A stretch of 64,000 nt of DNA from positions 88,271,191 through 88,335,190 of the forward strand of contig NC_080423.1 of assembly GCF_029873635.1 (NCBI RefSeq). Reading direction: 5' to 3'. The translations under genes were made by a program, and so were the position numbers. Every line of letters starts with the position of its first letter. The first letter of the stretch is position 1. The DNA is from Malania oleifera. Taxonomy: Eukaryota > Streptophyta > Magnoliopsida > Santalales > Ximeniaceae. The notes below the pieces were generated by a model. That model saw only the letters and a program-made list of their open reading frames with translations, was not told the DNA's origin and did not search any database. This document shows positions 1 through 11,019 of this stretch, in pieces.

Positions 1-1639
1 AAATTTATTTTAATATGATTAAAAATATAAAAAATTCAGATATTAATGATGTATGAAATCAATTTTTTTTTTTTTTTATAGATTTGGCGTATTTTTTATT
101 TTCTTTTTCTAAATTTTTTGGGTGACTAAACATAAAAATGTGAATTCATTGATATTTTTCTTTTCTTTCCTTCAGGGCCGGCTCTTCCTTTAGGCAGCTG
201 AGGTGCTCGCCTAGGGCTCCAAAAATTTTGGGGCCCCCAAATTTTTTTTAATATAATAATATATTTTTGAGGTTCCATATTTTTTTTAATTAAATAATGT
301 TAACATTATTTATTATACTCTCTTCCCATACATTGACTTTCCAACTAACAAATAAATGAAATTATATTTTAAAATGTAAAATAAATGCAATTTAATTTTT
401 TTTTTTCAAGTCTCATTGACTTCCCAACTAACAACTTTATTATATTTATAGCTATCTATTACTCTCATCTATCTCTTAACCTCTCTAAAAAAAATCTTTC
501 CATCTCTCACATTCTCTCACTCTCATCTCTCAATCTCTTTATGATTTTTGCTCCGGCTCTTGTGTTCATCATTTTCGGGCCTCCGATTCTCTGTAATTTT
601 CATCAACCCTAATTTTGATTTCCATGTTTGTGCATTATTTTTCTATTATTTTCACTCTGAATTTTTTTTTTTTCTATTTTTTCTTATATTTTGAAAGTTT
701 TGAGGTTAGAGCGTTGTATCCGATAAGAATCCGATATCTCTAAAGCCTCGGTCACCGATTGATGTGCAATAATAATAATAATCAGGTTATATTGTTTCAA
801 TCTATTATTTCTATAGATTTATTAAATTTATTTATTTTTTGCTTACATAATTTGTTAATTTATAGTTAGTGTTAATTTTGAAAATTAATTATGTCAATGA
901 AAAAATATGAATCTAGATATGAAAAACAAAGAAAGAAAAAAAAATATTTAACAAAATATTAAAGGTCCCAATTAAATCTCGCCTAGGGCCCCATATTGTG
1001 AAGAGTTGGCCCTGTTTTTCTTCATGTTTTCTAACTTCTGAATGGAGCCTTAAAGAAGAAGAAAAAAAAAACATTTGTTATGTATTGTGAGTCAAGCGCA
1101 TTGAGTGAACTCAGTTATAAGTGCTCCCACTTAAATGCTGTATAAGCAGTAACTTAAAAAACAAAGAGCATGATGTTTTAGCTAATTTGTCTCGCCAAAG
1201 AAGTGCCAAATATGATGGAAGTCACTTGTAAATGCTCAACCACTGCCTAAAAGCTTAAGGGGTAATGAAGATAAGATACTTCAAGTTAATCAGCTTTTAC
1301 CTTAATCACCTATGTTAAAAAAATCTGCTACACGTCCATGTGGGATGGGACCATTTTCTCTTGCTTGACTATTCATTTTAAGAATTTCAGCAATAATTTT
1401 GTTAAGGTACTTCGCCATTTAATTGCACATTCTTCTTTTTTCTTCTGTTTCAGGTCCATAAGCTTTCTTATCCTTTGTTTGACTATGTAAGAGTTAAAAT
1501 GCTTTTCACTTCTAGCTTAGGAAGCCTTGCCACGGGCTGCTCGCTGCTCACAGGGCCACTCTCCTTGTCTAGTAAAATCCTGTGTCAAAACACGTGGTGA
1601 TTGATCAGCCCAACTGATGCTTGCTGCTTGTTCAGCTCC
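1..1639. repeat. Segmental duplication, copy A (1.6 kb)
   Basis: This segment is repeated nearly base for base at 4479-6107; by eye it differs only by scattered substitutions and small indels. Both copies carry the same hAT-like insertion at the same place and the same downstream non-coding sequence up to a shared TTCAGCTCC, where they part. Copy A then runs straight into the broken pol of a copia element; copy B runs into unrelated sequence. The left limit is not visible because the match starts at base 1. No gene is seen inside; the short open frames are AT-rich noise. Confidence 0.85.
173..1014. mobile_element. hAT-like non-autonomous element, copy A
   Basis: The sequence starts CAGGGCCGGCTCTTC and ends with the imperfect inverse, GAGTTGGCCCTG, a terminal form common in hAT-superfamily elements. 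Further inverted similarity follows inside each end (CGCCTAGGGCTCC against CGCCTAGGGCCCC). The flanking octamers CTTTCCTT and TTTTTCTT agree at 6 of 8 positions, as expected for an aged 8-bp target duplication. At 842 bp with no transposase it can only be a deletion derivative. The interior is AT-rich with TC-rich and TAA-repeat patches. Confidence 0.6.
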
Positions 1640-2540
1640 CACTTGCTCGTATCTGCCACCTAACATGCTTCATCATAGTATTCGGGCTCTCCTCCATCTG
1701 TAGGAAGTAAGTAATCAATATACCTTCTATTTAGTATATGAGACCGAGTAGATCTCCTAAGCTCCGGAGTTGGAGTAGGAGACGGTGGTGCGACGATCTG
1801 CTCCACTGGTTCCTCCACCTAAGGATTCTTGGCATTTTGTTGTTGTGTCCTAACACATTCTGAGTGGACTAGTTCTAGTCCCTTCTTCTTTGGGGCATGG
1901 GCGTTTATTTGGAAATTAACCCTCTTCTATTTCCTGACTATACAATCCTCACACATGTCAATCTGCACTGACTGTAGACCACTTAATTTTTCCTTTGAGT
2001 GCATCACCCCGAGTCCCTTCTCGCTCATATGACCAAGTCGTTGGTGCCAGATGTTGCTGTCATCATTTCTTGCAGCAACTGAAATAGACATGGAGGCATT
2101 GGAGGTTAGAAAAAGTGTTCCGCTTTTCTTACCTCGCGCAATCGTTAGTACACCCTTTGAAACTTTCCATTCATCACCAATGAATTTCATCGCATATCCC
2201 TCATCTGCCAGCTGACCAATTGAGATCAAATTCTTTCTCAAGTCTTGAATATATCTAACATCCTTCAGCTTCTATACTGACTCGTTTATATTGATCTTCA
2301 CAACTCCCTTGTCGGTTATGTCGTAGGGTTGATTGTTGCCAAGGTACACCTTACCAAAACTACCTGGTGTGTACTCCTCTAGGCAATCTTTCAGCAAGTG
2401 GCATGAAATGAGGCTTCGAAGTCTAAGACCCAAGACTCCTGCTTGCTCTCCAAAGAGTAGATCAACATCTCATCATTTTCAGAAGCAATATTTGCTTCTG
2501 TCTTTGCCCTCGTCTCGTATTCTTTCTTCTGACTTCTGTA
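1640..2540 (-). pseudogene. copia-1 pol remnant (PR end, GAG-pre-integrase, linker)
   Basis: From 2340 downward the minus strand encodes the end of a copia protease, then RKNLISIGQLADEGY, a GAG-pre-integrase block with WHQRLGHMSEKGL (about 2030) and the CEDCIVRK cysteine pair (about 1935) of the integrase zinc finger. Shortly after LELVHS the frame jumps past the integrase core to a Pro-rich linker with LRRSTRSHI and TDGGEPEYYDEA (about 1670-1760), which in intact copia elements lies just before reverse transcriptase. Roughly the whole DDE integrase core is deleted. In-frame stops are present. Confidence 0.8.
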
Positions 2541-3275
2541 CTAGTTCTTGTAATGACCAGTTTTTCCACAGTTCCAGCACTTAATAACTTTTGTGCTCTG
2601 GGAACCTGTGTCCTGAGTACCTCTGGAATTTCTGAATTTAGACTGTCTGGGTCTAGATCTGCCGTGATTGTTTGATCGTTCATGCCTATTTCCTTTGCCT
2701 CGACTCTCCATGTTCAAGGCTAAACTCGAAGTGGAGCCATGGTTCGATTGCATTTGGATTTTTTCCATCAAAATCATGCTGACGACCTCATCGTATACAA
2801 GTTTCGATTTTCCTGCGGAGCTACTGATGGTAGTAACGATACCATTCCAACTTTCAGGCAACTGACTAAGAATCAGTAGGGCACAAATATCATTATCAAA
2901 CGTTATCCCGACTGAGACAAGTTGATCCGATAACTCGTTGAAATTATTCAAATGTCTGCTGAAACTTTCACCTGGAGACATGCTCATCGTAAATAATCTT
3001 TTCATTAGATGTACCTTATTTGCGGCTGAAGGCTGCTCATACATATTAGAGAGCGCATCCATCAGAGACTTGGGGGGATGTTATATGCTTGATATTGAAT
3101 GCCACAAATTTCGACAACGTCATTCTGAGGGCTTTTCTATCAAGTAACTCCCACTCGTCCTCATTTATTGACGCTGGCTTACCCTTCAACGGTAAGTGCA
3201 ATTCCTTCCCAAACAAATAATTTTCTATCTACATCTTCTAGAAACCGAAATTGTTCCCATTGAACATTTTGATTT
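2541..3275 (-). pseudogene. copia-1 gag remnant
   Basis: The minus strand carries a UBN2-type copia gag. The N-terminal part (about 3100-3275) has stop codons and a frameshift; the longest open piece, 2541-3062, keeps the capsid-like block (SFSRHLNNFNELSDQLVSVG) and ends in a CCHC zinc knuckle beginning CWNCGKTGHYKN. The knuckle is the nucleic-acid-binding site of Gag. Stops in the first third make the protein unlikely to be produced. Confidence 0.8.
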
Positions 3276-3279
3276 TTGA

Positions 3280-3975
3280 GCTCTTTTCATTTAACATCTC
3301 GATTCACTAATTTAGAGATGGAACTAGCTCAAATGGATAGTTCGGTTGGATCCGGAACGATAGAAAACCCTAGCAATGGTTCAAGTCGCTTGAAAAACGA
3401 ACCCAAAACGACTCTAAAAAGCTCAGTCAAAGTAATGGTCAAACCTGGTCAAACTTGGTCAACTCTGCTGACGTGGCGGTGCTGATGTTGCAATGTGGGG
3501 CCCACAGATGATGTGGCAGCTGACGTGACAGGGGGTGGGCCCATTGTTGACATGGCGTCTGACGTGGCACCCCTACTGACATGGCACTCGACTAACGTGG
3601 CGTTGAGGCGGCGGGTCCGGCTTGGGTCGTGGACCAGTTCTCGGGCTAACCTGGTCTGACTCTGTATTTGGGTCTGGTCGGGTTCCCTCAGGGTCAGGTT
3701 GAGGCTATTTGGGCGAAGGAGATGCGTGCAAACGGGTGCAGCACGTGAGGGAGCTGGTCATCGGCGTGTGACCGGCACGTGTCGAAGCATCATGCTTCGG
3801 CGAGGCGCATGAGGGCGTGTGAGGCTTTGTATGGACTTTGTTCGAGCTCGGGTCTGCACGGTTCTCTTCATCTCGGCGAGCTGAATGCGATGGTGGCCTC
3901 AAAACGTAGTTTTGATTCATTGGATAGAGCTCTAATTTCAAGATCACTTCCGATCTGGCTTTTCAGCTAAAACTG
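3280..3975 (-). other. copia-1 GC-rich untranslated leader
   Basis: This stretch lies between the primer-binding site and gag. It is much richer in G and C than its surroundings and contains a cluster of TGACGTGGC-like words on the plus strand (about 3468-3605) and a short perfect hairpin, CGAAGCAT-C-ATGCTTCG, near 3784. No open frame here resembles a protein. It is probably the retroelement's 5' leader. Confidence 0.5.
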
Positions 3976-3976
3976 A

Positions 3977-3988
3977 GCTCTGATACCA
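3977..3988 (-). promoter_or_regulatory. copia-1 primer-binding site (initiator Met tRNA type)
   Basis: The minus strand reads TGGTATCAGAGC two bases after the LTR end. This matches the 3' end of plant initiator methionine tRNA, the usual primer of copia elements, and fixes the element's orientation as minus. Confidence 0.85.
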
Positions 3989-3990
3989 CT

Positions 3991-4347
3991 TGTTAGGAAC
4001 CTGTGAGCATCTAGAAAGATGTGACACCAGAATTTTAACGTGGTTCGGTCAATATCGACCTTTGTCCACGGAGCACACACCAAAAATTCACTATTTCACC
4101 GGAAAATTACAATTGTCACTCTCTCCCTCCCTCTCTTCCTCCTCTTTCTCCTCTCTGCACTCTGAGCTTCTCACTATATATTTCTTGTGTTCTCAGCCCT
4201 CTATTTATAGGGTTGATATTTAAATTACTATTTAATCACAATTAAACATAAATGGGAAGTTACAATGAAGAGATAAAATGGAAATTAATTTCACCGCATT
4301 CCAACTCAGCTCCAGCTCCTGGCTGTCTCTTGGCTCCAACTATAACA
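3991..4347 (-). mobile_element. copia-1 5' LTR
   Basis: The LTR is bounded by TGTTAG and TATAACA (TG...CA) and is 357 bp long, with the primer-binding site just inside. It contains a TC-rich tract around 4117-4165 and TATATA and TATTTATAGGG sequences between 4175 and 4212. The matching 3' LTR is not in the window, consistent with truncation on the left. Confidence 0.75.
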
Positions 4348-4478
4348 TTTTCTTACCTTTAGGGTGTGTTTAGACCAAGAATTTTACTTTAGGAAAGGAA
4401 AGGAAAGGAAAGGAAGAGTAGAAGGAAACTCATTTTCTATTGTATTTTTTTTTTCTATATTAGAAATTATTGAAATAA

Positions 4479-6107
4479 AAATTTATTTTAATATAATTAA
4501 AAATATAAAAAATTTAGATATTAATGATGTATGAAATCAAATTTTTTTTTTTTTTTTTTTTATAGATTTGGCGTATTTTTTATTTTCTTTTTCTAAATTT
4601 TTTGGGTAACTAAACATAAAAATATGAATTCATTGATATTTTTCTTTTCTTTCCTTCAGGGCCGGCTCTCCCTTTAGGCAGCTGAGGTGCTCGCCTAGGG
4701 TTCCAAAAATTTTGGGGCCCCCAAATTTTTTTTAATATAATAATATATTTTTGAGGTTCCATATTTTTTTTTAATTAAATAATGTTAACATTATTTATTA
4801 TACTCTCTTCCCATACATTGACTTCCCAACTAACAAATAAATGAAATTGTATTTTAAAATGTAAAATAAATGCAATTTTTTATTTTTTTTCAAGTCCCAT
4901 TGACTTCCCAACTAACAACTTTATAGTATTTCTAGTTATCTATTACTCTCATCTATCTCTTAGCCTCTTTAAAAAAATCTTTCCATCTCTCACATTCTCT
5001 CACTCTCATCTTTCAATCTCTCTATGATTTTTGCTCCGGCTCTTGTGTTCATCATTTTCGAGCCTCCGATTCTCTGTAATTTTCATCAACCCTAATTTTG
5101 ATTTCCATGTTTGTGCATTATTTTTCTATTATTTTCACTCTGAATATTTTTTTTTTCTATTTTTTCTTATATTTTGGAAGTTTTGAGGTTAGAGCGTTGT
5201 ATCCGATATCTCTAAAGCCTCGGTCGCCGATCGATGTGCAATAATAATAATCAGGTTATATTGTTTCAATCTATTATTTTTATAGATTTATTAAATTTAT
5301 TTTTTTTTGCTTACATAATTTGTTAATTTATAGTTAGTGTTAATTTTGAAAATTAATTATGTCAATGAAAAAATATGAATCTAGATATGAAAAACAAAGA
5401 AAGAAAAAAAAATATTTAACAAAATATTAAAAGTCCCAATTAAATCTCGCCTAGGGCCCCATATTGTGAAGAGTCGGCCCTGTTTTTCTTCATGTTTTCT
5501 AACTTCTGAACGGAGCCTTAAAGAAGAAGAAAAAAAAAACATTTGTTATGTATTGTGAGTCAAGCGCATTGAGTGAACTCAGTTATAAGTGCTCCCACTT
5601 AAATGCTGTATAAGCAGTAACTTAAAAAACAAAGAGCATGATGTTTTAGCTAATTTGTCTCGCCAAAGAAGTGCCAAGTACGATGGAAGTCACTTGTAAA
5701 TGCTCAACCACTGCCTAAAAGCTTAAGGGGTAATGAAGATAAGATACTTCAAGTTAATCAGCTTTTACCTTAATCACCTATGTTAAAAAAATCTGCTACA
5801 CGTCCATGTGGGATGGGACCGTTTTCTCTTGCTTGACTATTCATTTTAAGAGTTTCAGCAATAATTTTGTTAAGGTACTTAGCCATTTAATAGCACATTC
5901 TTCTTTTTTCTTCTGTTTCAGGTCCATAAGCTTTCTTATCCTTTGTTTGACTATGTAAGAGTTAAAGTGCTTTTCACTTCTAGCTTAGGAAGGCTTGCCA
6001 CGGGCTGCTCGCTGCTCACAGGGCCACTCTCCTTGTCTAGTAAAATCCTGTGTCAAAACACGTGGTGATTGATCAGCCCAACTGATGCGTGCTGCTTGTT
6101 CAGCTCC
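4479..6107. repeat. Segmental duplication, copy B (1.6 kb)
   Basis: This is the partner of 1-1639 in the same orientation, with the hAT-like insertion included. After the shared TTCAGCTCC it continues into sequence absent from copy A, so it probably shows the undisturbed right-hand junction. The 131 bp before it (4348-4478) hold a GGAAA repeat and AT-rich sequence only. Confidence 0.85.
4657..5482. mobile_element. hAT-like non-autonomous element, copy B
   Basis: This has the same termini as the copy at 173-1014 (CAGGGCCGG at the left, CGGCCCTG at the right) and the same flanks, 826 bp long. Sharing the insertion site shows that it moved with the larger duplication and is not an independent insertion. 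Confidence 0.6.
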
Positions 6108-6253
6108 ATGGTCTCATACTCCCACAATCATTTTGTCATGCTCATCTCAAGTTGCAGGCTTGCAGCTCATTAGAAGGGATCCGACTCTATCTATTGCCAA
6201 CAGTAGGGACCCATCCCACCCCACGGCAGAACATACTATTAAATAAGTCCTAA

Positions 6254-6439
6254 TGTAAACGGAATTCAATTTCCGTATTTCTTGAATTCTAAATTATGTA
6301 CATCCCAATCTTACAATATATAATACAATTAAATATTCTAAACAAGAAAACAATCTCCCTACAGAATAATATACAATCTTCTACTTTTACCCACTTTCCT
6401 AATTTACTCACTATTCCCATGGATACTCGGGATTCAACA
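6254..6439 (-). mobile_element. copia-2 3' LTR
   Basis: TG...CA-bounded, 186 bp, matching 25385-25572. A polypurine tract adjoins it at 6440. Confidence 0.88.
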
Positions 6440-6455
6440 CTCCCCCTCAAGTTGG
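6440..6455 (-). promoter_or_regulatory. copia-2 polypurine tract
   Basis: The minus strand reads AACTTGAGGGGGAG immediately before the LTR. This purine run primes plus-strand DNA synthesis in LTR elements. Confidence 0.8.
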
Positions 6456-7339
6456 ATAATAAATATTAATCATCACCAACTTACTAATGAGACCATCAAA
6501 GTTCTGTTGTGATAACCCTTTAGTAAAGATATCTGCAGTTTGTTTCTTGGTAGGTACATAAGTCATACAGATGGTTCCTTCTTCAACATTCTCTTTGATA
6601 AAATGTCGGTCTACTTCCACATGTTTAGTCCTATCATGTTGAACTCGATTGAGAGAGATACTAATGACTGCTTTGTTGTCACAATAAAGTTGGATAGGAA
6701 ATTTCAACGGAATCTGTAGCTCTTCCAAAAGTTTCCGTTACCACAGTCCTTCACATATTCCTTGAGCAACTATCCCGAATTCAACTTCAGCACTACTTCA
6801 AGCCACTACATTTTTTTTTTTGCTTCTCTAAGTTACCAAATTTCCCCATATAAAAGTGCAATATCCGGTGGTAGACCTTCTATCTTCCACTAATCCTGCC
6901 CAATCTGCATCTGTAAAAATTTCTACTTCCTTACTTTCACATTTCTTGAAAAAGAGTCCTTTGCCCAGAGAGCCTTTGAGATATCTAAGGATCTTGTATA
7001 CAACATCTAAATGAGCCTTTTTTGGTGAATGCATGTGTTGGCTTATCACACTTACTGCAAATGCAGTTTTGGGTCTGGTATGTGAAAGGTAGATTAACAT
7101 ACCAACCAATCTCTGATACCTCTCCTTTTCAACTAGCATTCCACAGTCTTCGACCTTTTTTATTGCTTCGATCGGGGTTTCACTAGGTTTGCATCCAAGC
7201 ATGCTAGTTTCGGTTAGGAGATCAGTGATATGCTTTTGCTGAGAGACACTAATACCCTTTTTTGATCTAGCAACTCTTATACCCAAGAAATACCGCATTT
7301 GTCTCAAGTCTTTAACTTCAAACTCAGTAGTTAGGACTT
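6447..7339 (-). pseudogene. copia-2 RT C-terminus and RNase H
   Basis: The 6828-7307 frame has the downstream RT signature RYFLGIRVARSKKGI, then LVGMLIYLSHTRPKTAFAVS, and the RNase H start EIFTDADWAGLVEDRRST. The RNase H end (6447-6728) has LYCDNKAVISI, HVEVDRHFIKE and the terminal TADIFTKGLS block. The two pieces are in different frames with stops around 6740-6830. Upstream continuity resumes at 21758 on the far side of the CACTA element. Confidence 0.88.
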
Positions 7340-7368
7340 TCTCACTACAAAAAAACTGGTTTTTAGTG

Positions 7369-7545
7369 ACGAAAGTATTAGTGACGAATTCATTTTCGTC
7401 ACTAAAAGTGGGTATTAGTGACGATTCTTAGAAACCGTCACTAATAGAATAAGCATTAGTGACGGTTTTACAAACTATCACTAATACGACACTATTAAAC
7501 TGTCATTAATAATTTCATCACTAAAACTCGGTTCTCTTGCTCAAA
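7369..7545. repeat. CACTA left subterminal repeats
   Basis: TAGTGACG and its complement CGTCACTA recur every 15-35 bp in alternating orientation, giving foldback potential. The block is broken at 7555 by the nested copia and resumes after 12819. Confidence 0.85.
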
Positions 7546-7554
7546 TTATCGTAG

Positions 7555-7831
7555 TGTTGGAGTGTTCCATCTCATATTGAGAACATGGAATTAAAAAGGA
7601 AAGAAGAAAGACTTAAAATAGAAAGAAAGTTAGAAGAGAAGAGTTAGTTAGTAGAGAGTAGTAAAAGAAAGTTAAAAGAAAAGAATTAGTTAGAAGAGAT
7701 TAGTTATTAGTTTATTTTGTTATTTGATGCATTATAAATAGGACTCAAGTCTGATGTAAAAATATGATTCATTCACAATTCAATATCTTTCTTTGCCTTT
7801 TTTGTTTTTCACCAAGTTCAGATCTTCAACA
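7555..7831 (+). mobile_element. copia-3 5' LTR
   Basis: 277 bp, TG...CA. A TATA box (TTATAAATAGG) near 7732 is the likely promoter; its copy is kept in the other LTR near 12720. Confidence 0.9.
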
Positions 7832-7844
7832 TGGTATCAGAGCC
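7832..7844 (+). promoter_or_regulatory. copia-3 primer-binding site
   Basis: TGGTATCAGAGCC directly follows the LTR and is complementary to the initiator methionine tRNA 3' end. Confidence 0.88.
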
Positions 7845-8087
7845 ATTGCACAAGAAGCAACAGTAGCAGCACAAGCATTATTCCTCTGTTCTTGCAAAGC
7901 ATACTTGCTTTCCTGCATGTAAACTTCATTTCCTCTCCTAAATTAGATTAAAACCATACTTGCTTTTGCATATTTTCTTTCCTAATTTTTGCAATCTGCA
8001 TTACAAATTCTGCTCAAGAATTTTTTTTCTTTCTTGAGAATCCTACGTTTCTTGCATTTTCTTGAATAAAATCATTAAAAATTAGTT

Positions 8088-9060
8088 ATGGAAATTCTCC
8101 TCTTGTCAGTCCATCTTCTGTTAATCCTTCAGATGACTCATCGAGTCCATATTACCTACATCCAAGCGACAATCTGGTGCTTTGTTAGTATCATAAATCT
8201 TCAATGGAGAAAACTATGTTACATGGAGTCATTCGATAGTCATTGCATTGACAGTCAAGAACAAGGTACAATTTATAAATGGTTTGATTGCCTCTCTATC
8301 TACTAATAAACTTGTTAAACACACAGCATGGTTAAGGGCAACTAATCTGGTTCTTTTTTGGTTGATGAATTCTATTTCAAAAGAAATATGAAATAGCTTG
8401 TTGTTTGTGGTATCTGTTGTTGATCTTTGGAATGAGCTTAAAGCCAGATATCTCAAGAGTGATGGACCAATGGTTTTCCATCTTGAAAAATCTTTGAGTT
8501 GCATTAGTCAGGGTACTCTCTTTGTTACTGAATATTTCAGTACCTTCAAGACTCTTTGGGACGAGTACATTAGCTATAGGCCATTTCCAACATGCACATA
8601 TGGTAAGATGACGACATGTACTTGCGAACTTTTCAACTTTCTACAAATCCGACAGCAATCTGATTATGTACTCAAATTCTTGGTGGGGCTAAATGATTCT
8701 TATGCCTCTATTAGAAGCCAACTGCTGCTAATGGTTCCATTACTAAGCATGTCCAAGGTTTTCTCTCTACTGCTACAAGAAGAAAGTTAGAGGCAACTTA
8801 CAAATTCTGCTACATATAATGAGACTCATGCTTTGATGGCAAAGCAATTCAATTAGCAAAATTACCAGCCAAAATCTTTCAAAGACAAATCAAAGAAATC
8901 TGCCCTACACTGTACTCATTGTGGCTCTAATGGTCACACAGTGGACAAATGTTTTCAACTTCATGGTTATCCTCCTGGCTGGAATGGACCAAAGGGAAAA
9001 AGAAATGTGGCTTCTGCTCATGCTGACATTACAACTCCATAGGTCTACAATAAAAATAGT
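8088..9060 (+). pseudogene. copia-3 gag
   Basis: Allowing one frameshift near the start, the frame reads DNLVLVLVSSIFNGENYVTW (about 8170-8225), the conserved start of the plant copia gag domain. It continues through the capsid-like block (open from 8398 to 8790) to a CCHC knuckle, CTHCGSNGHTVDKC (about 8910-8955), followed by FQLHGYPPGW. At least three stops interrupt it (near 8390, 8788 and 8857). Confidence 0.82.
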
Positions 9061-9204
9061 AATGAGAAAAAAAAGTTTTGTTTCACTCTAGAGGAATTTA
9101 ATAAACTAATAGCATTTGCCAATTAAGCACAGCCAAATTTTTCCAACCAGAATAATGTCCAACTAGTTGTTAACCTTGTCACTACCTCTCAATTTTCTGG
9201 TAAA

Positions 9205-10560
9205 ATGCAATCTACACTTAAACCAGTTTTATTTTCTTGTAATTCTGTTGCTTCTAAGCCAAACTCCAATTTATATTGGATTCTTGACATAGGTGCAACA
9301 AATCATATAATATGTTCACCACTTTTATATCATTCTACACCTAAACCAATTACTGCATCCATAAATCTTCCTAATGGTACTACAGTTCTAGCTACACATA
9401 TTGGTACTATACATCTCTCAGATTCCTTATTTTTTACATAATGTTTTGTGTGTTCCTCACATTTCACTTAATCTACTATCGATTTCCAAACTCACTAAAC
9501 AATCTAATCTTTCTCTTGCCTTTACTACTTCTCATTGTCTTTTATAGGACCAGTCAATGGAGAAGATGATTGGGATTGCTCTTGAGAAAGAAGGACTTTA
9601 CCATCTGACTCAAGCTTCATCAAAAGCTAAAACCTGCAATTCATTTCAGTTTAATTTTGTACCTTTTGCTTTATCTTCTACTCACAAACAATTATATATA
9701 TGGCATTGTCGTTTAGGTCATGTATCTAGTTCAAGATTACATTCCCTCAAATAGATTGACTCTACTATTACTTTTGATTATACAAATGTTTGTGACATAT
9801 GTCCTTTAGCAAAGCAAAGAAGGCTTCCTTTTTCTGTATCACAAAGTAATTCTAATAAAAATTTTGATTTGATCCATTGTGATATATGGGGTCCTTTTGG
9901 CACTACTTCTTATTCTGGTTTTAGATCTTTTTTAACTATAGTTGATGACTTCACAAGGTGTACTTAAGTATACATAATTAAAGCAAAATCAGAAGTGTCA
10001 TCTTTAATCAAAACTTTTTGCAAAATGATAGCAAACCAATTTTCTTCTTCTGTCAAAGCTATAAGGTCTGATAATGGCCCATAATTTTTACTCACAAAAT
10101 TTTATCATAAATATGGTATTTTGCATCAGAGAAGTTGTGTAGAAACTCCACAACAAAATGGTGTTATGGAAAGAAAACATCAACATCTACTGAGCACTGC
10201 TAGAGCCTTAATATTTCAAGAAAATCTACCATTAATTTTCTAGAGTGACTGTGTGCTTACTGCAACACACATAATCAATTGAATTCCCACTCATCTACTT
10301 TAAAATAAAACTCCTTTTGAAAAGATTTTTAACAAAACACCTAACCTTTCTCATTTAAAAGTTTTTGACTGCCTTTGCTTTGCATCCACTTTAACTAGTC
10401 ATAGACAGAATTTTGATTCAAGAGCCACAAAGTGTATATTTCTAGGATATCCTTCTGATATTAAGGGTTATAAACTCATGGATCTAAACACCAATAAGAT
10501 AATTGTTTCTCTGAATGTCATATTCCATGAAACAATTTTTCCTTTTCAAGTGTTACCACA
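9205..10560 (+). pseudogene. copia-3 protease and integrase
   Basis: The protease start WILDIGATNHI (about 9270) carries Ile where active copia proteases have Ser in the D-S/T-G triad. The GAG-pre-integrase block ends LYIWHCRLGHVSSSRL (about 9700), and the zinc-finger end CDICPLAKQRR is near 9795. The integrase core shows the first Asp in CDIWGPFG (about 9880), the second in IRSDNGP (about 10065) and the Glu region in [13 protein letters not shown] (about 10145). Stops occur near 9750, 9965, 10080 and 10240, so no enzyme can be made. Confidence 0.85.
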
Positions 10561-11019
10561 AAATCCTGAAATTCATTCTTTTATTTTTCCTATTTCACAA
10601 ACTTTTTCAGATTCACCTTCTACCAGCTCATTCTTCAATTCATATCAAAATATAGAATATGCATCACCTCATAACAATTCTACTATTTTTTATGAACCTC
10701 ATGCACATGTTGAATCAGCCTCACCTGCATTTCCTCTCCATCCAATATGGATCCAATATCTGATTCAATTGACCCAAAAGTCCTATAGCTCAGAAAATCA
10801 ACTAGAATTAAAAACAAACTTTCATATCTACATGACTATTATTGTGGTAATATCTTTTCATCTCAAAGTGCAACCCAAACATCTACTTCAACTGACTACT
10901 CTCCAACTAAAGGTAATTTCTATTCTCTTCACCCTTTTCTTTCTACTAGTAGTCTGTCTTCATCACATAAAGCTTTTTAAACCTCTATCAAGAACTATCT
11001 AGAACCCAAAATATATCAA

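Larger units (their letters stand above)
1640..4347 (-). mobile_element. Truncated copia retrotransposon (copia-1)
   Basis: Read on the minus strand this is an LTR (3991-4347), a primer-binding site, a GC-rich leader, a degenerate gag, the end of protease, a GAG-pre-integrase domain, then a jump across most of integrase to the linker before reverse transcriptase. The sequence breaks at 1639/1640 inside that linker, where the duplicated segment begins. RT, RNase H and the second LTR are missing, so the element cannot move by itself. The break suggests that a deletion or the segmental duplication removed the 3' half. Confidence 0.85.

Noticed and set aside
385-612. 75-codon open frame in the first hAT-like element
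   Set aside because: It comes from AT/TC-rich sequence; the second copy of the same segment (4857-5090) carries indels that break it, so there is no sign of coding constraint.
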